DNA of 64,000 nucleotides from Paenibacillus glacialis (GTDB taxonomy: Bacteria > Bacillota > Bacilli > Paenibacillales > Paenibacillaceae). The notes under the pieces are model-generated. The model was not told the DNA's origin, searched no databases, and saw only the letters and a program-made list of their open reading frames with translations. Shown here piece after piece: positions 56,831 to 64,000 of this stretch (the first letter of the stretch is position 1; the number at the start of each line of letters is the position of its first letter). The DNA lies in contig NZ_LVJH01000029.1 in the NCBI RefSeq assembly GCF_001637205.1, forward strand, positions 1 to 64,000, written 5' to 3'. Both the position numbers and the translations under genes were made by a program.

Positions 56831-57426
56831 TGAAGAATCGTTCATTTATGAGCGGGTTAGGTATAGGACTCATTATAGGAGCCATCCTGCTTCAATTGAT
56901 GATCATGGGTGAGGGCCAAGACTCACCGATTTCGGATCAATCTGCTGTTCTGACTAGAGAACAGATTGAAGAGAACGCCAAAGCGTTGGATTTAAAAGTG
57001 ACTGAATCATCTGACGAGAGTACGAAGGATAAAGGGAAGTCGACAGAAGTACCTACGAAGGCGATACCGGCTACAGAACCTGTTCAACCATCATCACCTG
57101 CACAACCAGTGAAGAAGAATGAGAGTGATTCTTCTAGTGTTCAGTCAACCAAAGTACAAAGTACCTTACCTACGAAGACGCCAGTAGCTCCTTCAAAGAC
57201 AGATGATGCTCAAGCGGTAGCCTATAAGATCAAAAAGGGAAGCAACCTGAAAAGTGTTGCAGAGGATCTAGAAAAAATAGGTGTGATTGCAAGCAGTCAT
57301 CAATTTATTAAACAAGCTGCAGATCAAAAGATAAATAGAAAGATTCGCGATGGGAGTTACACGTTTTATAAAGGTGAAGACATTGAATCTATTATATCCA
57401 AAATTAGAATACAATCGTCTCGCTAA
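56830..57426 (+). CDS. MltG/YceG N-terminal-domain-like membrane protein without catalytic domain
   Basis: A 198-residue protein. GTG 56827 and ATG 56830 are adjacent starts; I give the ATG, with AGGAGG about ten bases upstream. One N-terminal membrane helix is followed by a Ser/Pro/Lys-rich linker of about 100 residues. The C-terminal domain IKKGSNLKSVAEDLEKIGVI to YTFYKGEDIESIISKIRIQ resembles the LysM-like module of endolytic transglycosylase MltG, but the catalytic part is absent. It may help the flagellum cross the wall, which is inference. Confidence 0.65.
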   Translation: MKNRSFMSGLGIGLIIGAILLQLMIMGEGQDSPISDQSAVLTREQIEENAKALDLKVTESSDESTKDKGKSTEVPTKAIPATEPVQPSSPAQPVKKNESDSSSVQSTKVQSTLPTKTPVAPSKTDDAQAVAYKIKKGSNLKSVAEDLEKIGVIASSHQFIKQAADQKINRKIRDGSYTFYKGEDIESIISKIRIQSSR

Positions 57427-57509
57427 GAATAGCAGACGGTTTTTTTGTTGATTACATTTCACATCGTCTTTACTTACAAAAATAAACCATATTTCATGAT
57501 GAAAAATGG

Positions 57510-57538
57510 TTGCAACGACTTATAACTTATGGTATATT
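57510..57538 (+). promoter_or_regulatory. Strong SigA-type promoter for rpsB
   Basis: TTGCAA (57510-57515), a 17-base spacer and TATATT (57533-57538) form a near-consensus housekeeping promoter about 125 bases upstream of rpsB. The transcribed leader contains short stems (GTGTTAAAAACAC) and could carry feedback control by S2, but I see no established leader motif. Confidence 0.7.
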
Positions 57539-57664
57539 AATTGTCGGTGTTAAAAACACACGCCAAGTGATCCCTGTAAGGGTGCTTTCTTTTGTTAGAA
57601 AGTCTTTAAGGGAGATGACGGTTGGCGGAGGACACAAAAAACCAATCACAGGAGGTGCTTGAAA

Positions 57665-58363
57665 ATGGGAGTAATATCCATGAAACAACTTTTGGAAGCA
57701 GGCGTACATTTCGGTCACCAAACTCGCCGCTGGAATCCAAAAATGGACCGTTATATCTTCACGGAGAGAAACGGAATTTACATCATTGACTTGCAAAAAA
57801 CGGTTAAAAAGGTAGAAGAAGCTTATAACTTCGTGAAAAGTGTTTCCGAAGAGAACGGAACTATTCTGTTCGTAGGAACGAAGAAACAAGCGCAAGATTC
57901 CGTGAAAGAAGAAGCTGAACGTTGTGGAATGTTTTACATTAACCAACGTTGGTTGGGCGGAACTCTAACTAACTTCGAAACAATTCAAAAACGTATTTTC
58001 CGCTTGAAAGAGCTTGAAAAATGGGAAGAGGACGGCACATTCGCTGTACTACCTAAAAAAGAAGTTATCCTTCTTCGCAAAGAGAAAGATCGTCTTGAGA
58101 AATTCCTAGGCGGAATCAAGAATATGAAGGGCCTACCAAGTGCCTTGTTCATCATTGATCCTCGCAAAGAGCGTATCGCGGTTGCAGAAGCTCGTAAATT
58201 GGGTATTCCAATCGTAGGTATCGTTGATACTAACTGTGATCCAGACGAAATTGACTATGTTATTCCTGGTAATGACGATGCAATTCGTGCTGTTAAACTA
58301 TTGACTGGTAAAATGGCTGATGCCATTGTTGAAGCTCAACAAGTTGAAGAACCAACAGCCTAA
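57665..58363 (+). CDS. rpsB: 30S ribosomal protein S2
   Basis: A 232-residue protein from ATG 57665, nine bases after AGGAGG. It opens [20 protein letters not shown] and contains [20 protein letters not shown] and [20 protein letters not shown], diagnostic of S2. It sits on the 30S head-platform junction. Confidence 0.97.
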   Translation: MGVISMKQLLEAGVHFGHQTRRWNPKMDRYIFTERNGIYIIDLQKTVKKVEEAYNFVKSVSEENGTILFVGTKKQAQDSVKEEAERCGMFYINQRWLGGTLTNFETIQKRIFRLKELEKWEEDGTFAVLPKKEVILLRKEKDRLEKFLGGIKNMKGLPSALFIIDPRKERIAVAEARKLGIPIVGIVDTNCDPDEIDYVIPGNDDAIRAVKLLTGKMADAIVEAQQVEEPTA

Positions 58364-58402
58364 TATAGCTTAGGTAATTCATACTATAAATGAATTAAAA
58401 TG

Positions 58403-58448
58403 AAAAGGGTGGTTGGCAGGTGGATAACCTCTCACTGCCCTTTTTTTA
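58403..58448 (+). terminator. Terminator-like structure after rpsB
   Basis: AAAAGGG near 58403 pairs with CCCTTTTTTT near 58438, with internal GGTT/AACC pairing, and ends in seven T. The stem is imperfect, so it may be a partial terminator separating rpsB from tsf. Confidence 0.55.
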
Positions 58449-58452
58449 AAAT

Positions 58453-58489
58453 ATTACGAAAGTATAGGTGTCACCCATACTTTCGTAAT
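58453..58489. repeat. Near-perfect hairpin repeat between rpsB and tsf
   Basis: ATTACGAAAGTATAGGTG (58453-58470) and CACCCATACTTTCGTAAT (58472-58489) are complementary except for one pair. No T run follows. A related GAAAGTATAAGT hairpin lies between frr and uppS. They look like members of a small repeat family rather than terminators. Confidence 0.6.
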
Positions 58490-58590
58490 GTTTATCACAT
58501 AAGTTAGATATCGACTCTGCTGAGACGATAATTTCTGCTTGAGCTAATGAATTAAAGGAAGACACAATATCATTTTTGGAGGGAATATAA

Positions 58591-59241
58591 ATGGCAGTTA
58601 ACGCTAGTGCAGTGAAAGAGCTTCGTGAAAGAACAGGAGCAGGAATGTTGGATTGTAAGAAAGCGCTTGATGAAACAAATGGTGATGTAGAAAAAGCGAT
58701 CGATTTTCTTCGTGAAAAAGGATTAGCAGCTGCTGCTAATAAAGCAGGACGTGCAGCTACTGAAGGTACTGTTGAATCATACATCCATGCTGGTGGAAAA
58801 ATTGGTGTGCTTGTAGAAATTAACAGTGAAACTGACTTCGTTGGTAAAACTGAAGAATTTAAGTCGTTTGCTCGTGATATTGCGATGCAAATTGCAGCGG
58901 CTAACCCACTTTATGTTCGTCGTGAAGAAGTTCCTCAAGAAGAAGTTGACAGAGAAATGGAAGTTTTAAAATCACAAGCATTAAATGAAGGTAAACCTGA
59001 GAAAATCATTGCAAAAATGGTTGAAGGTCGTATCAGCAAGTTCTATGAAGAAATCTGCTTGATGGAACAATCCTTCATTAAAGATCCTGACAAAACGATT
59101 TCCATGATGTTGAATGAGAAAATCAGCAAAATTGGTGAGAACATTTCTATTCGTCGTTTTGTTCGTTTTGAACTTGGCGAAGGCTTAGAGAAAAAAGAAG
59201 ATAACTTCGTAGAAGAAGTAATGGCACAAGTTAAACATTAA
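58591..59241 (+). CDS. tsf: Translation elongation factor Ts (short form)
   Basis: A 216-residue EF-Ts. The UBA-like N-terminus [20 protein letters not shown] is followed by [20 protein letters not shown] and the core [20 protein letters not shown], with the C-terminal [16 protein letters not shown]. subtilis EF-Ts is about 75 residues longer; short forms like this lack part of the second core subdomain. It exchanges GDP on EF-Tu. GGAGGG precedes ATG 58591. Confidence 0.96.
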   Translation: MAVNASAVKELRERTGAGMLDCKKALDETNGDVEKAIDFLREKGLAAAANKAGRAATEGTVESYIHAGGKIGVLVEINSETDFVGKTEEFKSFARDIAMQIAAANPLYVRREEVPQEEVDREMEVLKSQALNEGKPEKIIAKMVEGRISKFYEEICLMEQSFIKDPDKTISMMLNEKISKIGENISIRRFVRFELGEGLEKKEDNFVEEVMAQVKH

Positions 59242-59279
59242 TAATTATACTCAAAAATAGTGTTATAATAATAGACATA

Positions 59280-59343
59280 AAGAAGAGTGGGACACAATGT
59301 GTTCCTTCTTTTTTAACATATAAGAAGTATTTACGCTTCTTAT
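59280..59343 (+). terminator. Terminator and second hairpin after tsf
   Basis: AAGAAG...GACACA pairs imperfectly with TGTGTTCC...TTCTT before a run of T (59280-59314). A second hairpin, ATAAGAAG (59320-59327) with CTTCTTAT (59336-59343), follows at once. They separate tsf from pyrH. Confidence 0.6.
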
Positions 59344-59409
59344 TTCTTGGATATAGACATAAAAACTGGCGCGGACTTATTAGCGCCTTCTCAAAGTGGA
59401 GGGTTAACA

Positions 59410-60138
59410 TTGGAACAGCCAGTATTTAAAAGAGTGGTCTTGAAAGTCAGTGGTGAATCCCTCTCGGGGCAAACGGGTTATGGTATCGATGCTGATACCA
59501 TCGCATCGATCGCAGTACAAGTTAAAGAAGTAGTGGAACTTGGTGTTGAAGTAGCCATCGTATGTGGTGGTGGTAATATCTGGCGCGGAATCGCTGGTAG
59601 CGCAAATGGTTTTGACCGTGCTACTGCCGATTATATGGGGATGCTGGCAACAGTAATGAACTCGCTCGCATTACAGGATGCATTAGAACAAATTGATGTG
59701 CCTACAAGAGTTCAGACATCGATTGCGATGCAACAGATAGCCGAACCTTATATCCGACGCAGAGCTATACGTCATCTTGAAAAAGGTCGCGTCGTTATCT
59801 TTGCTGCTGGTACAGGTAATCCGTACTTCTCAACTGACACAACAGCTGCTTTACGCGCTGCGGAGATTGAAGCTGAAGTGATCTTGATGGCGAAGAACAA
59901 AGTGGATGGCGTGTATTCTGCAGATCCTTTTAAAGACGAAACAGCTGAGAAATATGAACAGTTGACTTACATGGAAGTGCTTAACAAGAATTTAGGCGTG
60001 ATGGATTCTACGGCATCATCCTTGTGTATGGATAATAATATCCCACTCATCGTATTTGCAATCACGGAACTAGGAAACATTAAACGTGTTGTATTGGGTG
60101 AGAAAATTGGAACGATTGTTAAAGGGAGTGTAGACTAA
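59410..60138 (+). CDS. pyrH: UMP kinase
   Basis: A 242-residue amino-acid-kinase-fold protein. TTG 59410 (TGGAGGG seven bases before) gives [20 protein letters not shown], the family start; the longer frame from 59347 is unsupported. [17 protein letters not shown] and [20 protein letters not shown] are diagnostic. It makes UDP from UMP for all pyrimidine nucleotides. Confidence 0.97.
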   Translation: MEQPVFKRVVLKVSGESLSGQTGYGIDADTIASIAVQVKEVVELGVEVAIVCGGGNIWRGIAGSANGFDRATADYMGMLATVMNSLALQDALEQIDVPTRVQTSIAMQQIAEPYIRRRAIRHLEKGRVVIFAAGTGNPYFSTDTTAALRAAEIEAEVILMAKNKVDGVYSADPFKDETAEKYEQLTYMEVLNKNLGVMDSTASSLCMDNNIPLIVFAITELGNIKRVVLGEKIGTIVKGSVD

Positions 60139-60692
60139 TGCCACAAGCTATTAGGAAAAGTGCTGAAGAACGTATGGAAAAAGCGATTCTTGCTTTGAAA
60201 CGTGATCTTGCTTCATTGCGTGCAGGTCGTGCGGCACCTGCTCTTCTTGATCGAATTCAAGTCGAGTATTATGGAGCACCGACACCACTCAGTCAATTAG
60301 CTAACATTAACACGCCGGATTCTCGTACGCTGATGATTCAGCCTTGGGACAAATCTTCGTTACAAGAGATTGAAAGAGCGATTTCAAAGTCGGACATTGG
60401 AATTACACCTTCCAATGACGGGACTATGATTCGTTTGACAATACCTGCTCTTACTGAAGAACGTCGGGTTGAATTGGTTAAGACAACTAAAAAATTCGGT
60501 GAAGAAGCGAAAATTGCTATCCGTAATATTCGCCGTGATGCGAATGATGACATTAAGAAATTGGAAAAAACAGATATTACTGAAGATGAATCCCACAAAC
60601 ATCAAGAAGATATTCAAAAGATGACGGATAAATATAGTGCCGAAGTCGACAAGGTTCTCTTGGTGAAAGAAAAAGAGATCATGGACGTATAA
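60138..60692 (+). CDS. frr: Ribosome recycling factor
   Basis: A 184-residue protein beginning one base into the pyrH stop. [20 protein letters not shown], then [20 protein letters not shown] and [20 protein letters not shown] are conserved RRF sequences. It splits post-termination ribosomes with EF-G. Confidence 0.97.
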   Translation: MPQAIRKSAEERMEKAILALKRDLASLRAGRAAPALLDRIQVEYYGAPTPLSQLANINTPDSRTLMIQPWDKSSLQEIERAISKSDIGITPSNDGTMIRLTIPALTEERRVELVKTTKKFGEEAKIAIRNIRRDANDDIKKLEKTDITEDESHKHQEDIQKMTDKYSAEVDKVLLVKEKEIMDV

Positions 60693-60737
60693 GAGACTTA
60701 TGGCCCCTCCTTTTATGGTGGGGTTTGTCTCTTTTTT
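60691..60737 (+). terminator. Rho-independent terminator after frr
   Basis: AAGAGAC (60691-60697) pairs with GTCTCTT (60727-60733), with an inner CCCC/GGGG stem, and six T follow. The stem overlaps the frr stop codon. Confidence 0.8.
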
Positions 60738-60740
60738 AAA

Positions 60741-60833
60741 TATAAGAAAGTATAAGTTTCACTTGATACTCTATTTCTTATATTTTCGAAGAGACGGATA
60801 CCCGTCCCTAAGGAGATGGTGTAGCCGTTTCTT
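60741..60833. repeat. Double-hairpin repeat between frr and uppS
   Basis: The first hairpin has TATAAGAAA (60741-60749) and TTTCTTATA (60774-60782), with inner GTATAAGT/ACTTGATAC pairing. The second has AAGAGACGGATAC (60789-60801) and GTAGCCGTTTCTT (60821-60833), with inner CCCGTCC/GGAGATGG pairing. There is no coding frame. I recall similar GACGGATACCCGTC elements elsewhere in Paenibacillus. Confidence 0.5.
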
Positions 60834-60918
60834 CTTGAACAGAAGGAATTCTCTTATCCATGTAGGTGTGGTGTGAATATCAGTTTCAACTTGCAGAAAG
60901 TGGCTTGGAGGAAATGGA

Positions 60919-61686
60919 ATGATCAAACGAATTCGATCATGGTGGATGCAAAAAGACAGTCCGAAGCCGATGGACATTACTAAGGATAATATTCCTGAAC
61001 ATGTTGCGATCATTATGGATGGAAACGGACGTTGGGCGAAACGTCTTGGATTACCCCGAATTGTTGGACACCATAACGGAATGAAAGCTGTTAAGCGTGC
61101 AACAATTGCTGCAGATGAGCTTGGGATCAAATATTTAACGATGTACACCTTCTCGACTGAGAACTGGAAACGTCCTAAAGATGAAGTTGATTTCCTTATG
61201 CGACTTCCCCAAGAATTTCTCGCGATTGAGTTGGACGAATTAATTGAACGAAACGTACAGATTCGTATGATGGGCGATAAAGAAGGATTACCTAGCCATA
61301 CTTTAAAAGCTATGGAAGATGCGGTGCAACTTACAGCTGGTAATGATGGTCTTGTGCTCAATTTTGCATTGAACTATGGTGGTCGTAAAGAAATAACGGA
61401 TGGTATGATATTACTCGGGCAAGAGATTGAAGCGGGTAGATTGAAAGCAGAGGATATTACTCCTACTTTGATTGAAAATCATTTGAAGACCTATGGTCTA
61501 CCCGATCCAGACTTATTGATCCGTACAAGCGGTGAAATGAGAATTAGCAACTTTATGCTATGGCAGTTGGCTTATAGCGAATTGTGGTTCACCGATATAT
61601 ACTGGCCTGAGTTTAATGAGGATCATTTACATGATGCTGTCGCTGAATATCAGCGTAGAACAAGACGATACGGTGGGCTGTCATAA
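60919..61686 (+). CDS. uppS: Undecaprenyl pyrophosphate synthase
   Basis: A 255-residue cis-prenyltransferase from ATG 60919 (TTGGAGG upstream). HVAIIMDGNGRWAKRLGLPR contains the catalytic Asp, and RTSGEMRISNFMLWQLAYSE, then LWFTDIYWPEF, bind the pyrophosphates. It makes the C55 carrier for wall synthesis. Confidence 0.97.
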   Translation: MIKRIRSWWMQKDSPKPMDITKDNIPEHVAIIMDGNGRWAKRLGLPRIVGHHNGMKAVKRATIAADELGIKYLTMYTFSTENWKRPKDEVDFLMRLPQEFLAIELDELIERNVQIRMMGDKEGLPSHTLKAMEDAVQLTAGNDGLVLNFALNYGGRKEITDGMILLGQEIEAGRLKAEDITPTLIENHLKTYGLPDPDLLIRTSGEMRISNFMLWQLAYSELWFTDIYWPEFNEDHLHDAVAEYQRRTRRYGGLS

Positions 61687-61708
61687 CTCAAGTAGAGGAT
61701 GAAGATCG

Positions 61709-62506
61709 TTGAAACAACGACTTATTACCGGAATTATTGCTGGAGCTATTTTTCTAGGATTTTGTGTGATTGGTGACATGTCATTTCATCTACTTGTACT
61801 TGCCATGTCTCTAGTAGGTTATTATGAATTTGTAAAAATGATCAAAGTGCGTCCATTTAGCGGAATAGCATCGCTTGGATTTATTGGTGTGTTCATGATC
61901 ATGTTCCCTTGGAAACTTTTGAATATAACGTATACTCCAAATGGGGAAATGATATGGCTTCTCCTCTTTCTGTTGATGACGATGACGGTGCTTACCAAAA
62001 ATCGCATTAGTATTAAGCAGGTGTCATTGCTTTTATTGGGTGTATTATATATTGGTGTTGGATTTTATTACATCGCAGAGTCACGGCACGCTCCTGATGG
62101 GAACGGGCTGTTCTGGACTTTTCTATTGCTTTCTTCGATTTGGGCAAGTGATGCGGGTGCCTATTTTGTTGGTAAACAATGGGGAAGTCATAAGTTGTGG
62201 CCAGCTATTAGCCCCAACAAGACAGTTGAAGGTGCGGTTGGTGGTGTTGTAATTGCTATCCTTACCGCTGTTATATTTGCTATTTCTTCAGGAGATTTAC
62301 TCGGTTTGGGTAGAGCTTGCCTTATTGGACTTACGTGCGCGCTCGTTGGACAACTTGGAGATCTTATGCAGTCGGCTTACAAACGAGTGTATAATATAAA
62401 GGATTCAGGTAAGCTATTGCCAGGGCATGGTGGGATATTAGATCGTTGTGATAGTTGGATTATTGTTTTCCCTTTTGTACATATCGTGATGCTATTGCCT
62501 TACTAA
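61709..62506 (+). CDS. cdsA: Phosphatidate cytidylyltransferase
   Basis: A 265-residue protein of about eight membrane helices from TTG 61709 (GAGGATG upstream). The signature near the C-terminus runs SAYKRVYNIKDSGKLLPGHG and GILDRCDSW. SPNKTVEGAVGG precedes it. It makes CDP-diacylglycerol for phospholipid synthesis. Confidence 0.96.
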   Translation: MKQRLITGIIAGAIFLGFCVIGDMSFHLLVLAMSLVGYYEFVKMIKVRPFSGIASLGFIGVFMIMFPWKLLNITYTPNGEMIWLLLFLLMTMTVLTKNRISIKQVSLLLLGVLYIGVGFYYIAESRHAPDGNGLFWTFLLLSSIWASDAGAYFVGKQWGSHKLWPAISPNKTVEGAVGGVVIAILTAVIFAISSGDLLGLGRACLIGLTCALVGQLGDLMQSAYKRVYNIKDSGKLLPGHGGILDRCDSWIIVFPFVHIVMLLPY

Positions 62507-62524
62507 CACGAGAGAAGGTGCATT

Positions 62525-63664
62525 ATGAAAAAAATTAGTATTCTTGGTTCTACGGGATCGATAGGAACTCAGACATTGGACGTGGTGTCTACTCATAGAG
62601 ATCAATTTCAAGTCGAAGGTCTTGCAGCCGGTACGAATGCGGAATTGTTGATTCGTCAGGTACATGAGTTTAAACCAAAGAAAGTATCCATTGCTACGAA
62701 AGAATTAGCTGAGCAAATCAAGCCACATCTTCCATCTACTACTCAAGTGTTTTATGGAGATGCCGGTCTTGTTGAAGTTGCAGCTGGTACAGATGCTGAA
62801 ATGGTCGTTACTGCAGTGATGGGAAGTGTAGGGTTACAGTCTACATTGGCCGCGATAGAAGCAGGTAAGCATATTGGACTGGCTAACAAGGAAACCTTGG
62901 TGACTGCCGGTCACTTAGTGACTTCACTTGCACTTGAAAAGGGCGTGAATTTGTTCCCGATCGATAGTGAGCACTCTGCTATTTTCCAATGTATGAATGG
63001 TGAAAGAAGATCGGATGTTGCTGGGATTACCATTACGGCATCTGGAGGGTCATTTCGAGATCTATCAAGAGAACAATTAAAGGATGTTACGGTTGAAGAT
63101 GCGTTAAAGCACCCAAATTGGTCCATGGGATCGAAGATTACAATTGACTCAGCAACGATGGTTAATAAGGGACTCGAGGTGATCGAGGCACATTGGCTTT
63201 TCAATTTACCGTATGATCAGATTAATGTGATTCTTCACCCAGAGAGTATCGTCCATTCTTTTGTGGAATTCTGTGATAGTAGTATTATTGCCCAACTAGG
63301 AAATCCAGATATGAGGGTTCCTATTCAATATGCTTTAACTTATCCAGAACGTTGGACATCGCCAACACGTAGTTTGTCTCTTTCTGAAGTGGGTAACCTT
63401 CATTTTAAAGAGATGGATTATGTGAGATTCCCTTGTCTTCGTCTTGCATTTGAGTGTGGCAGAATGGGTGGCACAGCAACAACGGCCTTTAACGCTGCGA
63501 ATGAGATTGCCGTGGCAAGGTTTTTACAGAGAGAGATATCATTTCTGCATATTGAAGAGATTATTGAAAAAGTACTTGAACAGCATAATAATATTTCCAT
63601 TCCTGATTTGGGTTCTATTGAAGAGTGTGATCGACGTTCGCGTGACCTGGCACTAAGAATTTGA
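62525..63664 (+). CDS. dxr: 1-deoxy-D-xylulose 5-phosphate reductoisomerase
   Basis: A 379-residue enzyme from ATG 62525. NADPH binding: KISILGSTGSIGTQTLDVV. Active site: GLANKETLVTAG, LFPIDSEHSAIFQCMNGE, ITASGGSFRD and MGSKITIDSATMVNKGLEVI. It starts the MEP isoprenoid pathway that feeds UppS, encoded nearby. Confidence 0.97.
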   Translation: MKKISILGSTGSIGTQTLDVVSTHRDQFQVEGLAAGTNAELLIRQVHEFKPKKVSIATKELAEQIKPHLPSTTQVFYGDAGLVEVAAGTDAEMVVTAVMGSVGLQSTLAAIEAGKHIGLANKETLVTAGHLVTSLALEKGVNLFPIDSEHSAIFQCMNGERRSDVAGITITASGGSFRDLSREQLKDVTVEDALKHPNWSMGSKITIDSATMVNKGLEVIEAHWLFNLPYDQINVILHPESIVHSFVEFCDSSIIAQLGNPDMRVPIQYALTYPERWTSPTRSLSLSEVGNLHFKEMDYVRFPCLRLAFECGRMGGTATTAFNAANEIAVARFLQREISFLHIEEIIEKVLEQHNNISIPDLGSIEECDRRSRDLALRI

Positions 63665-63791
63665 TAGAATTTACCATCTTCTCTTTTTGAAAAAATTGCT
63701 ACAAAAGTGATTCTCTTGTGTTGGGTCGGAGAATAATGATAATCTATAGGGACATACTTCGATCTTAGACAATAAAGGGGGATGAGATGCT

Positions 63792-64000
63792 TTGGAAATG
63801 GTTCAGGTTGTTTTTCTGACAGTATTAATGTTTTTTGTTATTGTGACGGTACATGAATGGGGACATTACTATTTTGCCAAACGTGCCGGCATATTGGTTC
63901 GAGAATTTGCTATCGGTTTCGGTCCGAAACTGTTCTCCTATAAACGTCATGAAACTCAGTTTACGCTTCGGTTACTACCTTTTGGTGGTTATGCACGTAT
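63792..64000 (+). CDS. rseP: Site-2 intramembrane metalloprotease RseP/RasP, 3' end outside window
   Basis: TTG 63792 (AAGGGGG upstream) opens [20 protein letters not shown], then [20 protein letters not shown], the zinc-binding HExxH in the first membrane segment. [14 protein letters not shown] and [10 protein letters not shown] follow, as in the family. The rest is cut by the window. It cleaves anti-sigma factors and signal-peptide remnants within the membrane. The 127 bases after dxr hold no gene. Confidence 0.95.
   Translation, partial: MEMVQVVFLTVLMFFVIVTVHEWGHYYFAKRAGILVREFAIGFGPKLFSYKRHETQFTLRLLPFGGYAR

Noticed and set aside
57539..57664. Known S2 leader or T-box in the rpsB leader
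   Set aside because: Only short stems are present; no T-box sequence or established ribosomal-protein leader motif is recognisable.
63665..63791. Promoter for rseP
   Set aside because: A TTGTGT...TAATCT pair is present, but spacing of about 18 and weak -10 are not enough to call it.

Overview
The window looks like a chromosome segment from a low-GC Gram-positive of the Paenibacillus/Bacillales type. The gene order sucCD-dprA-topA-trmFO-hslVU followed by a very long flagellar/chemotaxis operon and then rpsB-tsf-pyrH-frr-uppS-cdsA-dxr-rseP is the classic Bacillales arrangement. The proteins resemble Paenibacillus versions: a short EF-Ts, a DUF342/FapA gene after sigD, and a Paenibacillus-like repeat between sucC and sucD. 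Many genes start with TTG or GTG behind strong Shine-Dalgarno sequences.

Layout. (1) Bases 1-4678 are an insertion-sequence cluster: the left part of an IS3-family (IS150-type) element on the minus strand, a small secreted protein gene, a truncated gene, a complete IS3-family element on the plus strand, and a decayed IS3-family element on the minus strand. (2) Bases 4679-12767 are an AT-rich accessory island with about a dozen genes, nearly all plus strand and closely spaced. They include a PD-(D/E)XK-like nuclease next to a GIY-YIG nuclease, a protein ending in a zinc ribbon, three small membrane proteins, a KptA RNA 2'-phosphotransferase, a YwqG-family protein, and at least two decayed genes. 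A second decayed copy of the same IS (12768-14221), in the same orientation, closes the island. (3) yifB/comM (minus) is divergent from sucCD. (4) Bases 18.9-25.6 kb carry DNA processing, topoisomerase, tRNA methylation and HslUV protease genes. (5) Bases 26.0-57.4 kb hold a single-strand flagellar and chemotaxis operon of about 31 kb: basal body, export apparatus, hook, switch, FlhF/FlhG, CheBAWCD, SigD and several poorly described accessory genes. (6) Bases 57.5-64.0 kb hold translation, UMP kinase and membrane-lipid/isoprenoid genes, separated by terminators and conspicuous hairpin repeats; rseP runs off the end.

How it works together. The flagellar operon supplies an almost complete type III export apparatus, rod, hook and C-ring plus its chemotaxis control loop and the sigma factor for late genes. 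The core genes are intact. The accessory island shows heavy decay at its edges and in its second half, but the run from 5.5 to 9.4 kb is intact, co-oriented and contains two nuclease folds and an RNA-end-processing enzyme. It is the best candidate for an undescribed system, although its function is inference only.
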